A stretch of 64,000 nt of DNA, taken from Lachnospiraceae bacterium. Lineage in GTDB: Bacteria; Bacillota_A; Clostridia; Lachnospirales; Lachnospiraceae. A program made the translations under genes and the position numbers. The stretch lies in the NCBI GenBank assembly GCA_021770615.1, contig JAETQR010000014.1:1-64000 (forward strand), in the 5' to 3' direction. Under the pieces are notes generated by a model. The model saw only the letters and a program-made list of their open reading frames with translations. It was not told where the DNA came from and did not search any database. How positions within the stretch are numbered: position 1 is the first letter of the stretch; every line of letters begins with the position of its first letter. Positions 1 to 9,824 of the stretch are shown piece by piece.

Positions 1-131
1 ATTATATTATAATCCATTCTTCTTCGTTATGGGTTAAAAAATATGAAAAAACCAACAATTTTTAAAGGGTGGTAGAATTTACTTCTGCACTGGAATTTAC
101 TTTTTCAATTAAGCAAGAACACAAAATATCC

Positions 132-695
132 TTATTCGTTCCTATTTTCTATGCGATATACGACAAGTGGCAGAAGCGCCCACTGGAGCACAAGACCAAA
201 AATGCCGTTTACAACGCTCATCCAGATCACCGATGCCTGAACATTTTCAAGCCCAAGAGCATAAATGGAAATCAGGATCGCCGCCGCACGTATGGCACGC
301 CCGGACACCTGTGCGATCAGAACCTTTGCCACAACAGGCATTTTCACATCACGAAGCAGGCCGGCAAACAAACCATATGCACAAAGTTCGATCATCATAA
401 ATGGCAGCATAGCCGGACCCGGCATACCGGACAAAGCAAAACTCGCCATAGGACCGAGAAGTCCTGAGACGGCTCCCGCATAAGGGCCTACCAAAAGACC
501 AACAAGAAGGATCGGAAGATGCATCGGTAAAAAAGTCTCCCCAAGTGATGTCCCGAGTCCCGAGACAGCTCCCATAACATGGAACAGCTGCGGAACTGCC
601 ACTGCTGCTACAATAGCCGCTAATGCTGCAATCGTCTGTGTCTTTACCGTCAGACTTGGTTTTTCCATTCGTTTTACTACTACTGTCTTTACCAT
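132..695 (-). CDS. ECF transporter S component (substrate-binding membrane subunit)
   Basis: A small, very hydrophobic protein of 187 residues with about five to six predicted membrane helices and a short basic N-terminus. Size and pattern (GPYAGAVSGLLGP, helix-breaking Gly/Pro pairs) fit the S components of energy-coupling factor vitamin transporters, which work with a shared T subunit and ATPases encoded elsewhere. The substrate cannot be read from the sequence. I start at the second ATG (695) because an AAGGAG site lies 9 bases upstream of it and would fall inside the coding region of a longer form starting at 716. It follows the MerR gene by about 80 bases on the same strand, so the regulator may control it. 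Family fairly sure, substrate unknown. Confidence 0.75.
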   Translation of the reverse strand: MVKTVVVKRMEKPSLTVKTQTIAALAAIVAAVAVPQLFHVMGAVSGLGTSLGETFLPMHLPILLVGLLVGPYAGAVSGLLGPMASFALSGMPGPAMLPFMMIELCAYGLFAGLLRDVKMPVVAKVLIAQVSGRAIRAAAILISIYALGLENVQASVIWMSVVNGIFGLVLQWALLPLVVYRIENRNE

Positions 696-742
696 AATAT
701 CTGTCTCCTTTATCATTTATTTTCTTATCCTGACAGCTTAAA

Positions 743-773
743 CCTGATGCAGATTCCTATTTACACCATCAGG
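743..773 (-). other. Hairpin between merR-like gene and ECF gene
   Basis: A 7-bp perfect inverted repeat (CCTGATG / CATCAGG, 17-base loop) lies in the 83-base gap. The T-run after it on the minus strand is weak, so it could be a partial terminator, an mRNA-stability hairpin or chance. Confidence 0.3.
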
Positions 774-778
774 ATGTT

Positions 779-1150
779 TCACCATTGAAGCGTTCCTGTT
801 TTTTCAGCCTGTTTATAGAGGTTGATCTTATAATCCAAACGCTCGATCGTCGCCCTCATATCCTCAAACTTTTTGACCAGTTTCTTTCTCTCCTCCTCGA
901 GGAGCTCTCTCCTGGCGCTTATCGTCGAATCTCCCTGTTGGGCCAGCCCACAGTATTCAATCAGGGCTTCGATCGGTATACCAGCGGAGCGCATGCATTT
1001 TGCAAGCTCGATCCACCCGCAGGATTCTTCGGTATAGTCACGGATCCCTCCCGCAGTCCGCTTCACCTGTGGGATCACCCCGATCCGCTCATAGTACCGC
1101 AGCGTATCCGCTGTAATATCATACTTCTGACTTACCTCAGCAATCGTCAT
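779..1150 (-). CDS. MerR-family transcriptional regulator
   Basis: 123 residues. The N-terminus carries the MerR winged helix-turn-helix (MTIAEVSQKYDITADTLRYY then ERIGVIP), followed by the second wing and a coiled-coil helix at about residues 75-115 that would form the antiparallel dimer. There are no clustered C-terminal metal-binding cysteines, so a metal sensor of the MerR/CueR kind is unlikely; it resembles the small stress or aldehyde-responsive MerR proteins. The ribosome site GAGGAGG is 6-7 bases before the ATG. An imperfect TTAGTA/TACTAA-like repeat just upstream could be its own operator. The ECF gene downstream is a plausible target. The inducer is unknown. Confidence 0.85.
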   Translation of the reverse strand: MTIAEVSQKYDITADTLRYYERIGVIPQVKRTAGGIRDYTEESCGWIELAKCMRSAGIPIEALIEYCGLAQQGDSTISARRELLEEERKKLVKKFEDMRATIERLDYKINLYKQAEKTGTLQW

Positions 1151-1202
1151 GCTATTCCTCCTCGCTCAAAACATTAGTACGCAACTATTAAGTTGACACC
1201 AT

Positions 1203-2306
1203 TCAGCGCACATCTACGATCACATATTCCGAATGCCCGCCTGTTCGTATCGCATAACCCCATCCGGCGATTCCCGAACTAACGATGGCATGAAAATCAT
1301 CGATCGTCTCCAAACCGTAATTTTTTTCTGTGATGCCCACAAGCTCGCCAAGCTGTCCGGTCGGCCAGATCTGCCCTGCATGTGTATGCCCGGATAGTTG
1401 AAGATCGATGCCGGCCGCCGCATTTTCCTCTAACCCCACCGGGCGATGGTCAAGAAGAACAATATATGAATTCCGGTCAATCCCTGACAAAAGCCCGCCG
1501 ATACTCTCACGATCCCTGTCGATCGAAGAATCCACTCTCCCAACCACTGCCAGTTCCGGCGTAATCTGCAGCGCCTCATCCTCCAGCACACGGATCCCCG
1601 ATGCTGTCAGGGTACTCCGCAGTGTATCCATACTATATTTTTGTGTAGACACATACTGATTCGGATCATGATTTCCCCATACATAATATGTACCATACCG
1701 GGTTGTGATACCGGCAAGAACACGCACGCTCTCTTCCATCTGGGCCTTTTCGGTGCGCTCGTCAAAAATATCTCCCGTCAGGACGAGCATATCCGGCTTC
1801 TCCTCCTGGATCTTCGCAGCATATTCCGCAAGCTTCTCCACATCCATCGTCGTTCCCATATGAAGATCGCTGATCTGGGCGATCCTCAGATCCTCGGTCA
1901 GCGTTTTTGACGTATGCAGTGTATATGTAGTCTCCCTCACCTGATGCATATTGATATATCCATATCCCATCAGGACCGCAGTGAGCAGGACACTCACGAT
2001 CCCGCTTTTAAATATGATATCCCATACGTTCCGTCCCCGTCTTTCCCTGACGACACGGCAGACGACAAAATTAATTCCCTCCATAAGAATAGAGCCCAGA
2101 AGAAAATGTAATACGATCACAGCTCCAAACCCATACACGCGCCATCCCGCCACCGCGCAGAACACAGCAAATAAAACGGAAAACACACTCACCAGCTTCT
2201 TTTTCTCCCGAAGCGGAAACAAGGATAAAAACCGCTTAAAAAAATGGTATAGATAAATCCCCGCCGGAATGTATACCACAATGGGCATGATCATAAACCC
2301 TATCAT
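1203..2306 (-). CDS. Membrane-anchored calcineurin-like metallophosphoesterase (YkuE/YaeI type)
   Basis: 367 residues. Three or four membrane helices occupy roughly residues 1-118, then a metallophosphoesterase domain carries all metal-binding blocks: DLH at 147-149, GDIFDE at 178-183, GNHD at 211-214, LDHRP at 285-289 and SGHTHAG at 305-311. The intact motifs predict an active two-metal phosphoesterase facing the outside. Members of this family act on lipid-linked or other phosphate esters at the membrane, but the substrate here is not known. GGGAGG lies 8 bases before the ATG and supports this start. It stands alone between the MerR gene and a YwmB-like gene. Confidence 0.85.
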   Translation of the reverse strand: MIGFMIMPIVVYIPAGIYLYHFFKRFLSLFPLREKKKLVSVFSVLFAVFCAVAGWRVYGFGAVIVLHFLLGSILMEGINFVVCRVVRERRGRNVWDIIFKSGIVSVLLTAVLMGYGYINMHQVRETTYTLHTSKTLTEDLRIAQISDLHMGTTMDVEKLAEYAAKIQEEKPDMLVLTGDIFDERTEKAQMEESVRVLAGITTRYGTYYVWGNHDPNQYVSTQKYSMDTLRSTLTASGIRVLEDEALQITPELAVVGRVDSSIDRDRESIGGLLSGIDRNSYIVLLDHRPVGLEENAAAGIDLQLSGHTHAGQIWPTGQLGELVGITEKNYGLETIDDFHAIVSSGIAGWGYAIRTGGHSEYVIVDVR

Positions 2307-2419
2307 CCGTGAAACCTCCCATAATTATTTTCTATTATCATAACATGTGGAGTATACTCCAAGGCAAGGGTTTTTTGCAATTTTTTTATTTTTTTACAAT
2401 TTATTCATTTTTTGCTATA

Positions 2420-2869
2420 CTAGAAATCTCCGGTTATAAACGGCACCCCAAAATAAACAAGGCTTTTATCCTCATTCTCGTCATAGGTGATCGCAATATT
2501 CATATTGATCGCTTTCCCGTTCACTCTCCGGATCATATTGATTCCATTCGTATAACCGTATGTCACATAATATCCGCTCTCTTCCTGTTCAAAAATCCTG
2601 CTGCCGCCCTCATATCCAAAAATACTGTCTGCTATTTTTTTCTTTTCCTCAAGCGTAAGCTTCCCGGGAATCTTTCCCATGACACATCCGCCCTCCCGGC
2701 AAAGATCCGCTATCTTCGTATTTTGTCCCTCGATCACCAACTGGTTTCTGGCGAACGCCTGCGTTACATCATTTTTATTCACATACGCTTTCGTAAGGAT
2801 GATCTGCACAAACACAACGATCCAGAGCGTGCAGACGACATATATCATGCATTTGATTTTTTTCCTCAT
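2420..2869 (-). CDS. YwmB-like exported protein, tentative
   Basis: 149 residues with one N-terminal membrane segment (about residues 8-26) and a mixed alpha/beta domain outside the membrane. The FGYEGGSRIFEQEESGYYVT stretch and the later YTNGINMIRRVNGKAINMNI region resemble the N-terminal part of YwmB (DUF1779), a clostridial/bacillar protein of unknown role, but it is shorter than the Bacillus protein. AGGAGG 8 bases before the ATG supports expression. The upstream AT-rich gap (2870-2963) has a 7-bp inverted repeat CAATAAT/ATTATTG flanking TATA-rich sequence, where a promoter probably lies. Family assignment is uncertain. Confidence 0.5.
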   Translation of the reverse strand: MRKKIKCMIYVVCTLWIVVFVQIILTKAYVNKNDVTQAFARNQLVIEGQNTKIADLCREGGCVMGKIPGKLTLEEKKKIADSIFGYEGGSRIFEQEESGYYVTYGYTNGINMIRRVNGKAINMNIAITYDENEDKSLVYFGVPFITGDF

Positions 2870-2963
2870 AAAAAATTCCTCCTGACAATAATCCCTATAT
2901 AAATCTATATATAGAAATTATTGCCAGAAGAAGATAAAAATATACTATGACCCCGGCATCATA

Positions 2964-4481
2964 CTATTTTTCCTGTTGTCTCTTTTCTCTTTGCGGACTA
3001 CGGCCATACAATTTTGTCATCTTTGCAATTTTTTCACACAGCTTGTCAGAAAACGCTCCCTTTTTCATACGCCACTGCCAGTTAAATCCGAGTGTGGACG
3101 GTGTATTGATCCTCGCTTCCTTTGAGAGACACAGATAATCCTGCGCCGGTATGACACAAAGCTCTGCCACACTCTGCTGCGCCATTGTGATCAGCTGCCA
3201 TGTCAGCTTTTTGGCCGTCATAAACCGGTCGGGCAATGCCATATACCGAAACGCCACGTTCCGGTCTTCTTTTGACATCTCACCCCACCAGGCTAACGTC
3301 GTCTGGTTATCGTGGGTTCCCGTATATACCACACAGTTTGAGTCATAATTATGGGGCATATAGTCGCTTTCTTCTCTGGAATCAAAAGCGAACTGGAGCA
3401 CTTTCATCCCCGGATACCCGGTATCCTTTAATAACTCCCTCACGCTGTCCGTGAGAAATCCCAGATCCTCCGCAATGATATCCTGTTTTCCGAGTTCTTT
3501 CTCCATGGCTTCAAACAGCCGGAGCCCCGGCCCCTGTTTCCACTCCCCGTTTACTGCTGTCGGCTCCCCGTAAGGGATGGCATAGTACTCATCAAATCCC
3601 CTGAAATGGTCGATCCGTACCATATCATACCACTCAAAACAGTTACGGAGCCGTTTTATCCACCAGTCAAACTTTGTCTTCTCATGATATTTCCAGTCAT
3701 AGAGCGGATTTCCCCAAAGCTGTCCTGTCTCTGAAAAAGCATCCGGCGGGCATCCGGCCACCGCTGCCGGAGCCATATCCTCCGTGAACTGAAAAAGTTC
3801 CGGATGGGACCAGGTATCTGCGCTGTCAAGCGCTACGTAGATCGGGATATCCCCTATGATCCGGATCCCCTTTTCGTTCGCATATTTTTTGAGCTGTCTC
3901 CACTGCCTGTTAAATTCATACTGCAAAAACAGATAAAAGCAGATATCCTCCTCATACTCTTTCTCATAATGTTCCAGTGTCTCCGGATCTCTGCGCTTGA
4001 TACTGTCTTCCCACTCAAGAAAACTCTGACCGCCCTTACTATCTTTTATTGCCATAAAAACCGCATAATCCCGGATCCAGTCTTCATTTTGGGATACATA
4101 CTCCCGGAATTCCTTATTTTCCCCGATCGCACTGTTTTCATACGCTTTGCGCAAAAGCGGAAACCGTTTATGATAGAGCCGCTCATAATTTACATATTTT
4201 CCATCATCCGAGAGTCCGGAGTGCTCTAGGTCATCTTCTGTAAGATACCCCTGGCGCACAAGTTCATCCAGTGAAATAAAATAGGGATTCCCTGCAAATG
4301 TCGAAAATGACTGATATGGTGAATCTCCATATCCCGTCGGCCCCATCGGCAGAATCTGCCAATAGGTCTGCCCCGCCTTTACAAGTGTATCCACAAAATC
4401 GTATGCACTCCTGTCAAAAGCGCCGATCCCATACCTCGATGGGAGACTTGAGACCGGAAGCAATATTCCACTCGCTCTCAT
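2964..4481 (-). CDS. malQ: 4-alpha-glucanotransferase (amylomaltase, GH77)
   Basis: About 505 residues, normal for the family. It moves alpha-1,4-glucan segments between maltodextrins or to glucose in the cytoplasm. The N-terminus reads MRASGILLPVSSLPSRYGIG, as in amylomaltases. The nucleophile block RIDHFRGF is near residue 290, the acid/base block IAEDLG near 337 and the GTHDNQT block near 389. I start at 4481 because AGGAGG is 5 bases upstream; a longer frame to 4517 would put that site inside the coding region. It sits downstream of the lipoprotein-mfd-pth genes, and glycogen genes glgC and glgD lie elsewhere in the window, so it probably serves glycogen or maltodextrin turnover. Confidence 0.95.
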   Translation of the reverse strand: MRASGILLPVSSLPSRYGIGAFDRSAYDFVDTLVKAGQTYWQILPMGPTGYGDSPYQSFSTFAGNPYFISLDELVRQGYLTEDDLEHSGLSDDGKYVNYERLYHKRFPLLRKAYENSAIGENKEFREYVSQNEDWIRDYAVFMAIKDSKGGQSFLEWEDSIKRRDPETLEHYEKEYEEDICFYLFLQYEFNRQWRQLKKYANEKGIRIIGDIPIYVALDSADTWSHPELFQFTEDMAPAAVAGCPPDAFSETGQLWGNPLYDWKYHEKTKFDWWIKRLRNCFEWYDMVRIDHFRGFDEYYAIPYGEPTAVNGEWKQGPGLRLFEAMEKELGKQDIIAEDLGFLTDSVRELLKDTGYPGMKVLQFAFDSREESDYMPHNYDSNCVVYTGTHDNQTTLAWWGEMSKEDRNVAFRYMALPDRFMTAKKLTWQLITMAQQSVAELCVIPAQDYLCLSKEARINTPSTLGFNWQWRMKKGAFSDKLCEKIAKMTKLYGRSPQREKRQQEK

Positions 4482-4519
4482 AAAATCCTCCTGCTGTTTC
4501 AGTGTTTTTCTGCGCATAT

Positions 4520-5512
4520 CTACTTCTGATCTGCCAGAAGTGACTTGCTCACCTTGACTTCATATTTTTCGGCCCAGTTTTCATAAGCCGCCTGAAATGT
4601 CGTATTCTGTTGTTCCGAAATGTATTGTTCCCGGTATACTTTGTTCAGTCCGCTTGTATTACTCTTTAAACAGTGGATCACATAAAATCCGTCATTTTCC
4701 TCGATCACTCCGCTCGTCGTATACCGTTCCATCGTAAGCGCCGTATTGATCAGGTTCGTCCGGCTGTCCATTTTTCCGATAATGACTTCTTCCGGAGCCT
4801 TTCCGGTCTTTTCCTTCACAAAGGAATAAAAATTGCCTTTATAATTGGCAAGCTCTGCAGCCAATGCATCTGCCTGTCCTTTCACCGCATCCCGGTCTGA
4901 ACCATCTGTCTTCAGGTGCAGCATCAGAACTTTTGCCGCCTGCATTGACGCCTCATCCACATTTGCCTCCACATTCCCGGTCACTACGTCATACATCTTT
5001 CTGGAAATCTCATTTTCCTCAAAGATCGTATGCATCCGCTCAGCTGTAATTCCATTTATCTCCCAGATCTCCGCCGGTATCGTGGCAAGATACTGATCTG
5101 CTTTATGATCAATATCCTCTTTCTCATCCACGCCAAGGCTGATTCCCTGCTCTGCTGCCGCCTTATTCATAACTTTAATCTGTATGATGAGACGAAGGAT
5201 ATCTTCGATGGCAGTTTGTCCGATCGTCGTCCCATCCAGACTATAATCCCAAACTTCCCCGGACATGACGTTTTCATACTGGTTTTTCAAAAACCAGCTA
5301 TAGACTTTGTATTCATCGTATAAAACCTTTGTGCTCCCCACTCCGATCACAGTAGATTCCCCAGTCAGCTCCCCATTCGAGACAGAGGCTGCTTTCTCGG
5401 CCTTTGGCGCCTCCGGCTCTGCCTTCTTGTCTCCACCGGAACAAGCCACGGTAACAACTGCCATAGATACCGCCAATAGTCCGCATAAGATTTTTTTTAA
5501 GCTATTTCTCAT
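4520..5512 (-). CDS. SurA/PrsA-like peptidyl-prolyl isomerase lipoprotein
   Basis: 330 residues. A basic N-terminus and hydrophobic stretch end in a lipobox (TVAC, Cys at about residue 24), so the mature protein should be a lipoprotein outside the membrane. A charged, Ala/Glu-rich linker follows, then a helical region at about 60-185 typical of SurA N-terminal chaperone domains, and at about 190-285 a region resembling parvulin (AKVLMLHLK then FYSFVKEK and DGFYVIHCL). The parvulin part is divergent, so isomerase activity is not certain; foldase function is inferred. It overlaps the end of mfd by 11 bases, so it is cotranslated or cotranscribed with it. Confidence 0.75.
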   Translation of the reverse strand: MRNSLKKILCGLLAVSMAVVTVACSGGDKKAEPEAPKAEKAASVSNGELTGESTVIGVGSTKVLYDEYKVYSWFLKNQYENVMSGEVWDYSLDGTTIGQTAIEDILRLIIQIKVMNKAAAEQGISLGVDEKEDIDHKADQYLATIPAEIWEINGITAERMHTIFEENEISRKMYDVVTGNVEANVDEASMQAAKVLMLHLKTDGSDRDAVKGQADALAAELANYKGNFYSFVKEKTGKAPEEVIIGKMDSRTNLINTALTMERYTTSGVIEENDGFYVIHCLKSNTSGLNKVYREQYISEQQNTTFQAAYENWAEKYEVKVSKSLLADQK

Positions 5513-8500
5513 TTTCAGGTTCTCCTTCAGGTATTTTTATTTCACTTATTTTTTCTATCACATACCCCAGCTGGGATAATATATCTTCTGATTCATCCGG
5601 GATATACACAAAATACGGAACCGCATCCGGAACAAAACGAAGCCTCTTTCCAAATGCTCCGACCAGATCCGGTATCTTTGCTGTCTCCACTCTGGCCTCC
5701 TGATACATAACGATACGGATGCCATTCGGTTTCTGTGCGATCGAAGTGATAAAACTATCATGCGCCCGCACTTTTAAAAGTGCGATATCCAAAAGATTGC
5801 ACACGCTCCCCGGCGGATCCCCGAACCGGTCGATCAGTTCGTCCATCATATCATCCTTTTCCGCAGGCGTTTCAATCTCTGCGATCCGCTTGTATACATC
5901 CAGTTTCTGAAACTCATTCGTGATATAATCCGGCGGGATAAATCCATCCGCCTTCACGTCAATGCTGGTCTCATACTCGTCACTTTCCACCTTTTCTCCC
6001 TTCAGGCGTTTGACAGCCTCATTCAGCATCTTACAGTAGAGGTCGTACCCCACTGCCTCCATGTGCCCATGCTGTTTTGCCCCGAGAAGGTTTCCGGCGC
6101 CCCGGATCTCCAGATCCCTCATAGATATCTTAAACCCTGAGCCGAGTTCTGTAAACTCTTTTATTGCAGCGAGACGCTTTTCTGCGACTTCTTTCAGCAT
6201 TTTATCGCGTTTATACATCAAAAAAGCGTATGCAGTCCGGTTTGAGCGTCCCACCCGGCCCCTGAGCTGGTAAAGTTGGGAGAGTCCGAGTTTATCTGCT
6301 TCATCAATAATGATCGTGTTGACATTTGGTATATCCAATCCCGTTTCTACAATAGTAGTGGAAACAAGGACATCAATATCTCCATTGACAAAAGAATACA
6401 TTGTATTTTCAAGTTGCCTCTCATTCATCTGCCCGTGGGCATACGACACGATCGCCTCCGGAACGAGTTTCGCCACTTCCCCGGCGATGATGTCCATATT
6501 GGCGACACGGTTATATACATAATACACCTGCCCGCCACGCCCGAGTTCACGGAGAATGGCTTCCCGGATGATCTCATCGTTTCTCTCCATGACAAATGTC
6601 TGGATCGGCATACGGTCCACCGGCGGCTCTTCCAGTACGCTCATATCCCGGATCCCTACAAGACTCATATGAAGCGTCCGGGGAATCGGCGTCGCCGTCA
6701 GCGTCAGTACATCAATGTCGTTTTTTAACTGTTTCAGTTTTTCTTTGTGGGTCACACCGAAGCGCTGCTCTTCATCTACTACGAGAAGCCCCAAATTTTT
6801 GTAACTGACGTCCTTTCCCAAAAGCCTGTGGGTTCCGATCACAATGTCAATGCTTCCTTTTTTCAGTTTCCCAATGGTTTCTTTTTGCTCCTTTGCTGTG
6901 CGCAGCCTCGAGAGCATTCCCACCTCGATACTGAAATCCCGCATTCGCTGCACAAAAGTATTGTAATGCTGTCCGGCCAGGACGGTAGTCGGCACAAGGA
7001 CAGCGACCTGTTTCCCATCCATCACTGCCTTAAACGCTGCCCGGATCGCAATCTCCGTCTTTCCATACCCCACATCACCGCAGATCAGGCGGTCCATGAT
7101 CCGGCTGCTTTCCATATCATTTTTCGTTGCCTCGATCGCATTCAGCTGATCTTCTGTCTCTTCATATGGAAATAACTCCTCAAATTCCTTCTGCCATACG
7201 GTATCCTTTTCAAAGGCATGCCCCTGTTTCGCCTGCCGTTTCGCATAGAGATCGACAAGCTCCTGTGCGATTTCTTTTACCGCACCCTTTACTCTTGATT
7301 TTGTCTTTTTCCATTCCGGTGAATTGAGCTTATTGAGCTTCGGCACCTTTTCCGCATCACTCCCGGCATATTTCTGCAAAAGTTCAAGCGACGTGGCAGG
7401 TATATAAAGATTGCTCCCCCCCGCATAGGCTACTTTTAGATAATCTTTTGTGATGTGATCCACTTCGATCTTCTCAATTCCCTCATAAATCCCAAGACCA
7501 TGATTTTCATGAACCACATAATCCCCGATCTTCAGATCGTTAAAGCTGTGTATCGCCGCACCCTCATATTTCTTCGGCTTTTTCTTCCGCTTCTTTTTCG
7601 CCCCTCCAAAAATATCACTTTCTGTCAGCACGACAAAACGAAGATCCGGATATTCAAATCCTTTTCTGAGATTTCCCCGGGATATCATGACCTCACCCGG
7701 AAGAAGCTCATGCTCCTTATCCCTGCTGTAAAAAGCGATGATATCAAAATCCTGCAGATCCTGGCACAGCCTTTCTCCTCTCGTCCCGGAACCGGAAAGC
7801 ACCAGTATCCGGTATCCGTTTTTTTTCAATCGCGCGATATCTTTTGCGAGAAGTGAAAAATTATTATTATAGGAAGGCGCCGACTGCACCTGAAAATGAA
7901 ACTTGCGCTTTACCGGAATGTCCTTGATCGCCATGTCAAGCGTCGTCATCATAATAAGAGGAAGCGATGAAAGCTTTTTGAGCACAACCGGAAGGGAAAA
8001 TAAAACATCCATCTGTCCCGGCAGGATATACCCCTTCTCCAGCCGGCTGACCATACTTTCCCGGAACTCATACTCGACCGCCTCTCCTTTTTCCATACAC
8101 CGGTTCGGCTCGTCCATGAATACACAGACATCTTCCCCGTTAAAATAATCAAAAAAGGACTGGTTCTCATCCGTAAAATATTTTACATAGCTCTCCAGAT
8201 TCACCATGCCATGATAGATCTCATAAGTCTCCTTAAATCCCGCCACATTCTCTCTCAGTCTGGCAGCTTCCTCCACTTTCCCTTCTTCCCGGAATTTCTT
8301 TAAGCACTGTTTCAGCTCTTCCTCGATCTTACGCATCCCAAGAAGAACCTGTTCCTCCTCCGGAAATATTTCCGCCGCCGGATAGATACAGATTTCATCA
8401 ATGCGCTCCACAGACCGCTGGCTCTCCACATCGATACGCCTTATGTTGTCAACCTCATCTCCCCACAATTCAATGCGGTATGGACAGTCCTCCGTAAGCG

Positions 8501-9110
8501 GAAATACATCAATGATCCCGCCGCGCACTGAAAACTCTCCCTCTCGTTCCACCTGTCCCGAATTTTCATATCCGATCGCCGCAAGGTCTCTCCTGAATTT
8601 TTCCAGTTCCAGCATGTCGCCTTCCCTGACCGCCAGACTGTGCGCCTTATATTCCGTAAAGGGAATACAGGGATCCATCCCCCCGTCTATCGTCGTTACA
8701 ATCGTCACCGGCTCTTTTTCCACCAGTTTCTTAATCACCCTGAGCCGCTCCCTGACGATCGCCTGACCATGAACATCCGCACTATAAAAAATAAAATCCT
8801 TCGCCGGATAATATATGGTCTCCCCCTCATAAAGCTTTAAATCCTCTACCAGCTCCTTCGCCCTCATTTCATTATGGGTAACGATCAGACGCGTCGTATA
8901 TCCTTCCCCCGCTCCGCAGATCATATGGCTCTTCTGGGTATCCCGGCAGCCGGTCACATTGATTGGGAATTCCCCATTTTTCATGGAAATATTTAATTGT
9001 TCAAACTCCTCAAGCTCCGCAAGAGGTGCAAATAATGTGTTCAAAACCCATCCTGCCTTTCTGATATTCCATTCGGCCTCTGTTTTGTCCGTACTACTTT
9101 CTTTTCGCAT
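5502..9110 (-). CDS. mfd: Transcription-repair coupling factor Mfd
   Basis: 1202 residues, full length. Mfd pushes stalled RNA polymerase off damaged DNA and recruits UvrA. A UvrB-like N-terminal third is followed by the RNA-polymerase interaction region, then superfamily-2 translocase motors with Walker A GDVGYGKTE near residue 680, DEEQ box VVDEEQRFG near 778, TATPIPRTL, and the C-terminal TRCF domain. The start at 9110 overlaps pth by 17 bases but lacks a clear ribosome site; a TTG about 22 codons later, with AGGCAGGA upstream, is a possible alternative. Gene order pth-mfd-foldase is common in Firmicutes. Confidence 0.97.
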   Translation of the reverse strand: MRKESSTDKTEAEWNIRKAGWVLNTLFAPLAELEEFEQLNISMKNGEFPINVTGCRDTQKSHMICGAGEGYTTRLIVTHNEMRAKELVEDLKLYEGETIYYPAKDFIFYSADVHGQAIVRERLRVIKKLVEKEPVTIVTTIDGGMDPCIPFTEYKAHSLAVREGDMLELEKFRRDLAAIGYENSGQVEREGEFSVRGGIIDVFPLTEDCPYRIELWGDEVDNIRRIDVESQRSVERIDEICIYPAAEIFPEEEQVLLGMRKIEEELKQCLKKFREEGKVEEAARLRENVAGFKETYEIYHGMVNLESYVKYFTDENQSFFDYFNGEDVCVFMDEPNRCMEKGEAVEYEFRESMVSRLEKGYILPGQMDVLFSLPVVLKKLSSLPLIMMTTLDMAIKDIPVKRKFHFQVQSAPSYNNNFSLLAKDIARLKKNGYRILVLSGSGTRGERLCQDLQDFDIIAFYSRDKEHELLPGEVMISRGNLRKGFEYPDLRFVVLTESDIFGGAKKKRKKKPKKYEGAAIHSFNDLKIGDYVVHENHGLGIYEGIEKIEVDHITKDYLKVAYAGGSNLYIPATSLELLQKYAGSDAEKVPKLNKLNSPEWKKTKSRVKGAVKEIAQELVDLYAKRQAKQGHAFEKDTVWQKEFEELFPYEETEDQLNAIEATKNDMESSRIMDRLICGDVGYGKTEIAIRAAFKAVMDGKQVAVLVPTTVLAGQHYNTFVQRMRDFSIEVGMLSRLRTAKEQKETIGKLKKGSIDIVIGTHRLLGKDVSYKNLGLLVVDEEQRFGVTHKEKLKQLKNDIDVLTLTATPIPRTLHMSLVGIRDMSVLEEPPVDRMPIQTFVMERNDEIIREAILRELGRGGQVYYVYNRVANMDIIAGEVAKLVPEAIVSYAHGQMNERQLENTMYSFVNGDIDVLVSTTIVETGLDIPNVNTIIIDEADKLGLSQLYQLRGRVGRSNRTAYAFLMYKRDKMLKEVAEKRLAAIKEFTELGSGFKISMRDLEIRGAGNLLGAKQHGHMEAVGYDLYCKMLNEAVKRLKGEKVESDEYETSIDVKADGFIPPDYITNEFQKLDVYKRIAEIETPAEKDDMMDELIDRFGDPPGSVCNLLDIALLKVRAHDSFITSIAQKPNGIRIVMYQEARVETAKIPDLVGAFGKRLRFVPDAVPYFVYIPDESEDILSQLGYVIEKISEIKIPEGEPENEK

Positions 9111-9663
9111 TAAAATGGTTCATTGCCGCCTCGACGCCTTCCGCCACGATATCCTCCACAGCCCCTGCCGCGAGGTCGAGCGTCTCCCCGATCACTTTCT
9201 CGTCCTCTTTCGAAAACCGTCCTAACACATGCCGCACAAGATCGCCCCCCTGCGGCTTGGCCCCCACACCCACTTTAACCCTCGGAAACTCATTTGTTCC
9301 CAGATGGGAAATGATACTCTTGATCCCGTTATGCCCTCCGGCACTTCCTTTTCTCCGCACACGGATCTGCCCCACCTCCAGATCGATATCGTCATAGGCA
9401 ATGATGATATCCTCCGGGTCAATCTTATAATAATCCGCCAGGCTCCGGATGCTCTCACCACTCAGATTCATAAAAGTCTGGGGCTGGGCAAGGATAACCT
9501 TTGTGCCCGCGATCATTCCTTTTCCACAGATTGCCTTATGTTCCCTGCTTGTTATTGGTATATTATATTTATCTGAAATTCTTGTTATCACTCCAAATCC
9601 GATATTATGCCTCGTCCCCGCATAATCTCTTCCCGGATTTCCAAGTCCTGCGATCAGTATCAT
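9094..9663 (-). CDS. pth: Peptidyl-tRNA hydrolase
   Basis: 189 residues. It releases tRNA from peptidyl-tRNA that dropped off the ribosome. It shows GLGNPG at 6-11, catalytic histidine in TRHNIGF (His about 19), TFMNLSG, the DDIDLE acidic block and GGHNGIKS. A GAAGGGAAG ribosome site is close before the ATG. Its 3' end overlaps mfd, so the two are coupled. A promoter and a terminator-like hairpin lie in its roughly 150-base leader. Confidence 0.97.
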   Translation of the reverse strand: MILIAGLGNPGRDYAGTRHNIGFGVITRISDKYNIPITSREHKAICGKGMIAGTKVILAQPQTFMNLSGESIRSLADYYKIDPEDIIIAYDDIDLEVGQIRVRRKGSAGGHNGIKSIISHLGTNEFPRVKVGVGAKPQGGDLVRHVLGRFSKEDEKVIGETLDLAAGAVEDIVAEGVEAAMNHFNAKRK

Positions 9664-9727
9664 GATATTCTTCCCTTCTGAGCCTATAGTAAGAGTATCC
9701 TTGCCTTACTTCCATTTTTTCTCCTTA

Positions 9728-9758
9728 TAAAAAATCCCCACCAAAACTGATGGGGATT
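9728..9758 (-). terminator. Rho-independent terminator or attenuator before pth
   Basis: On the minus strand AATCCCCA pairs with TGGGGATT around a 10-base loop and is followed at once by six Ts. It can end transcripts from the acyl block. Because a promoter lies upstream of it, it could also attenuate pth. Confidence 0.75.
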
Positions 9759-9824
9759 CATTTACGAACTATACTACTTATATCCCACCTGTATAGCAAG
9801 TGGCAAACATTTACTTCTAGTCAT

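Noticed and set aside
1..131. Possible regulatory element left of the ECF gene
   Set aside because: The stretch is AT-rich and cut by the window edge; no clear hairpin or open frame could be supported.
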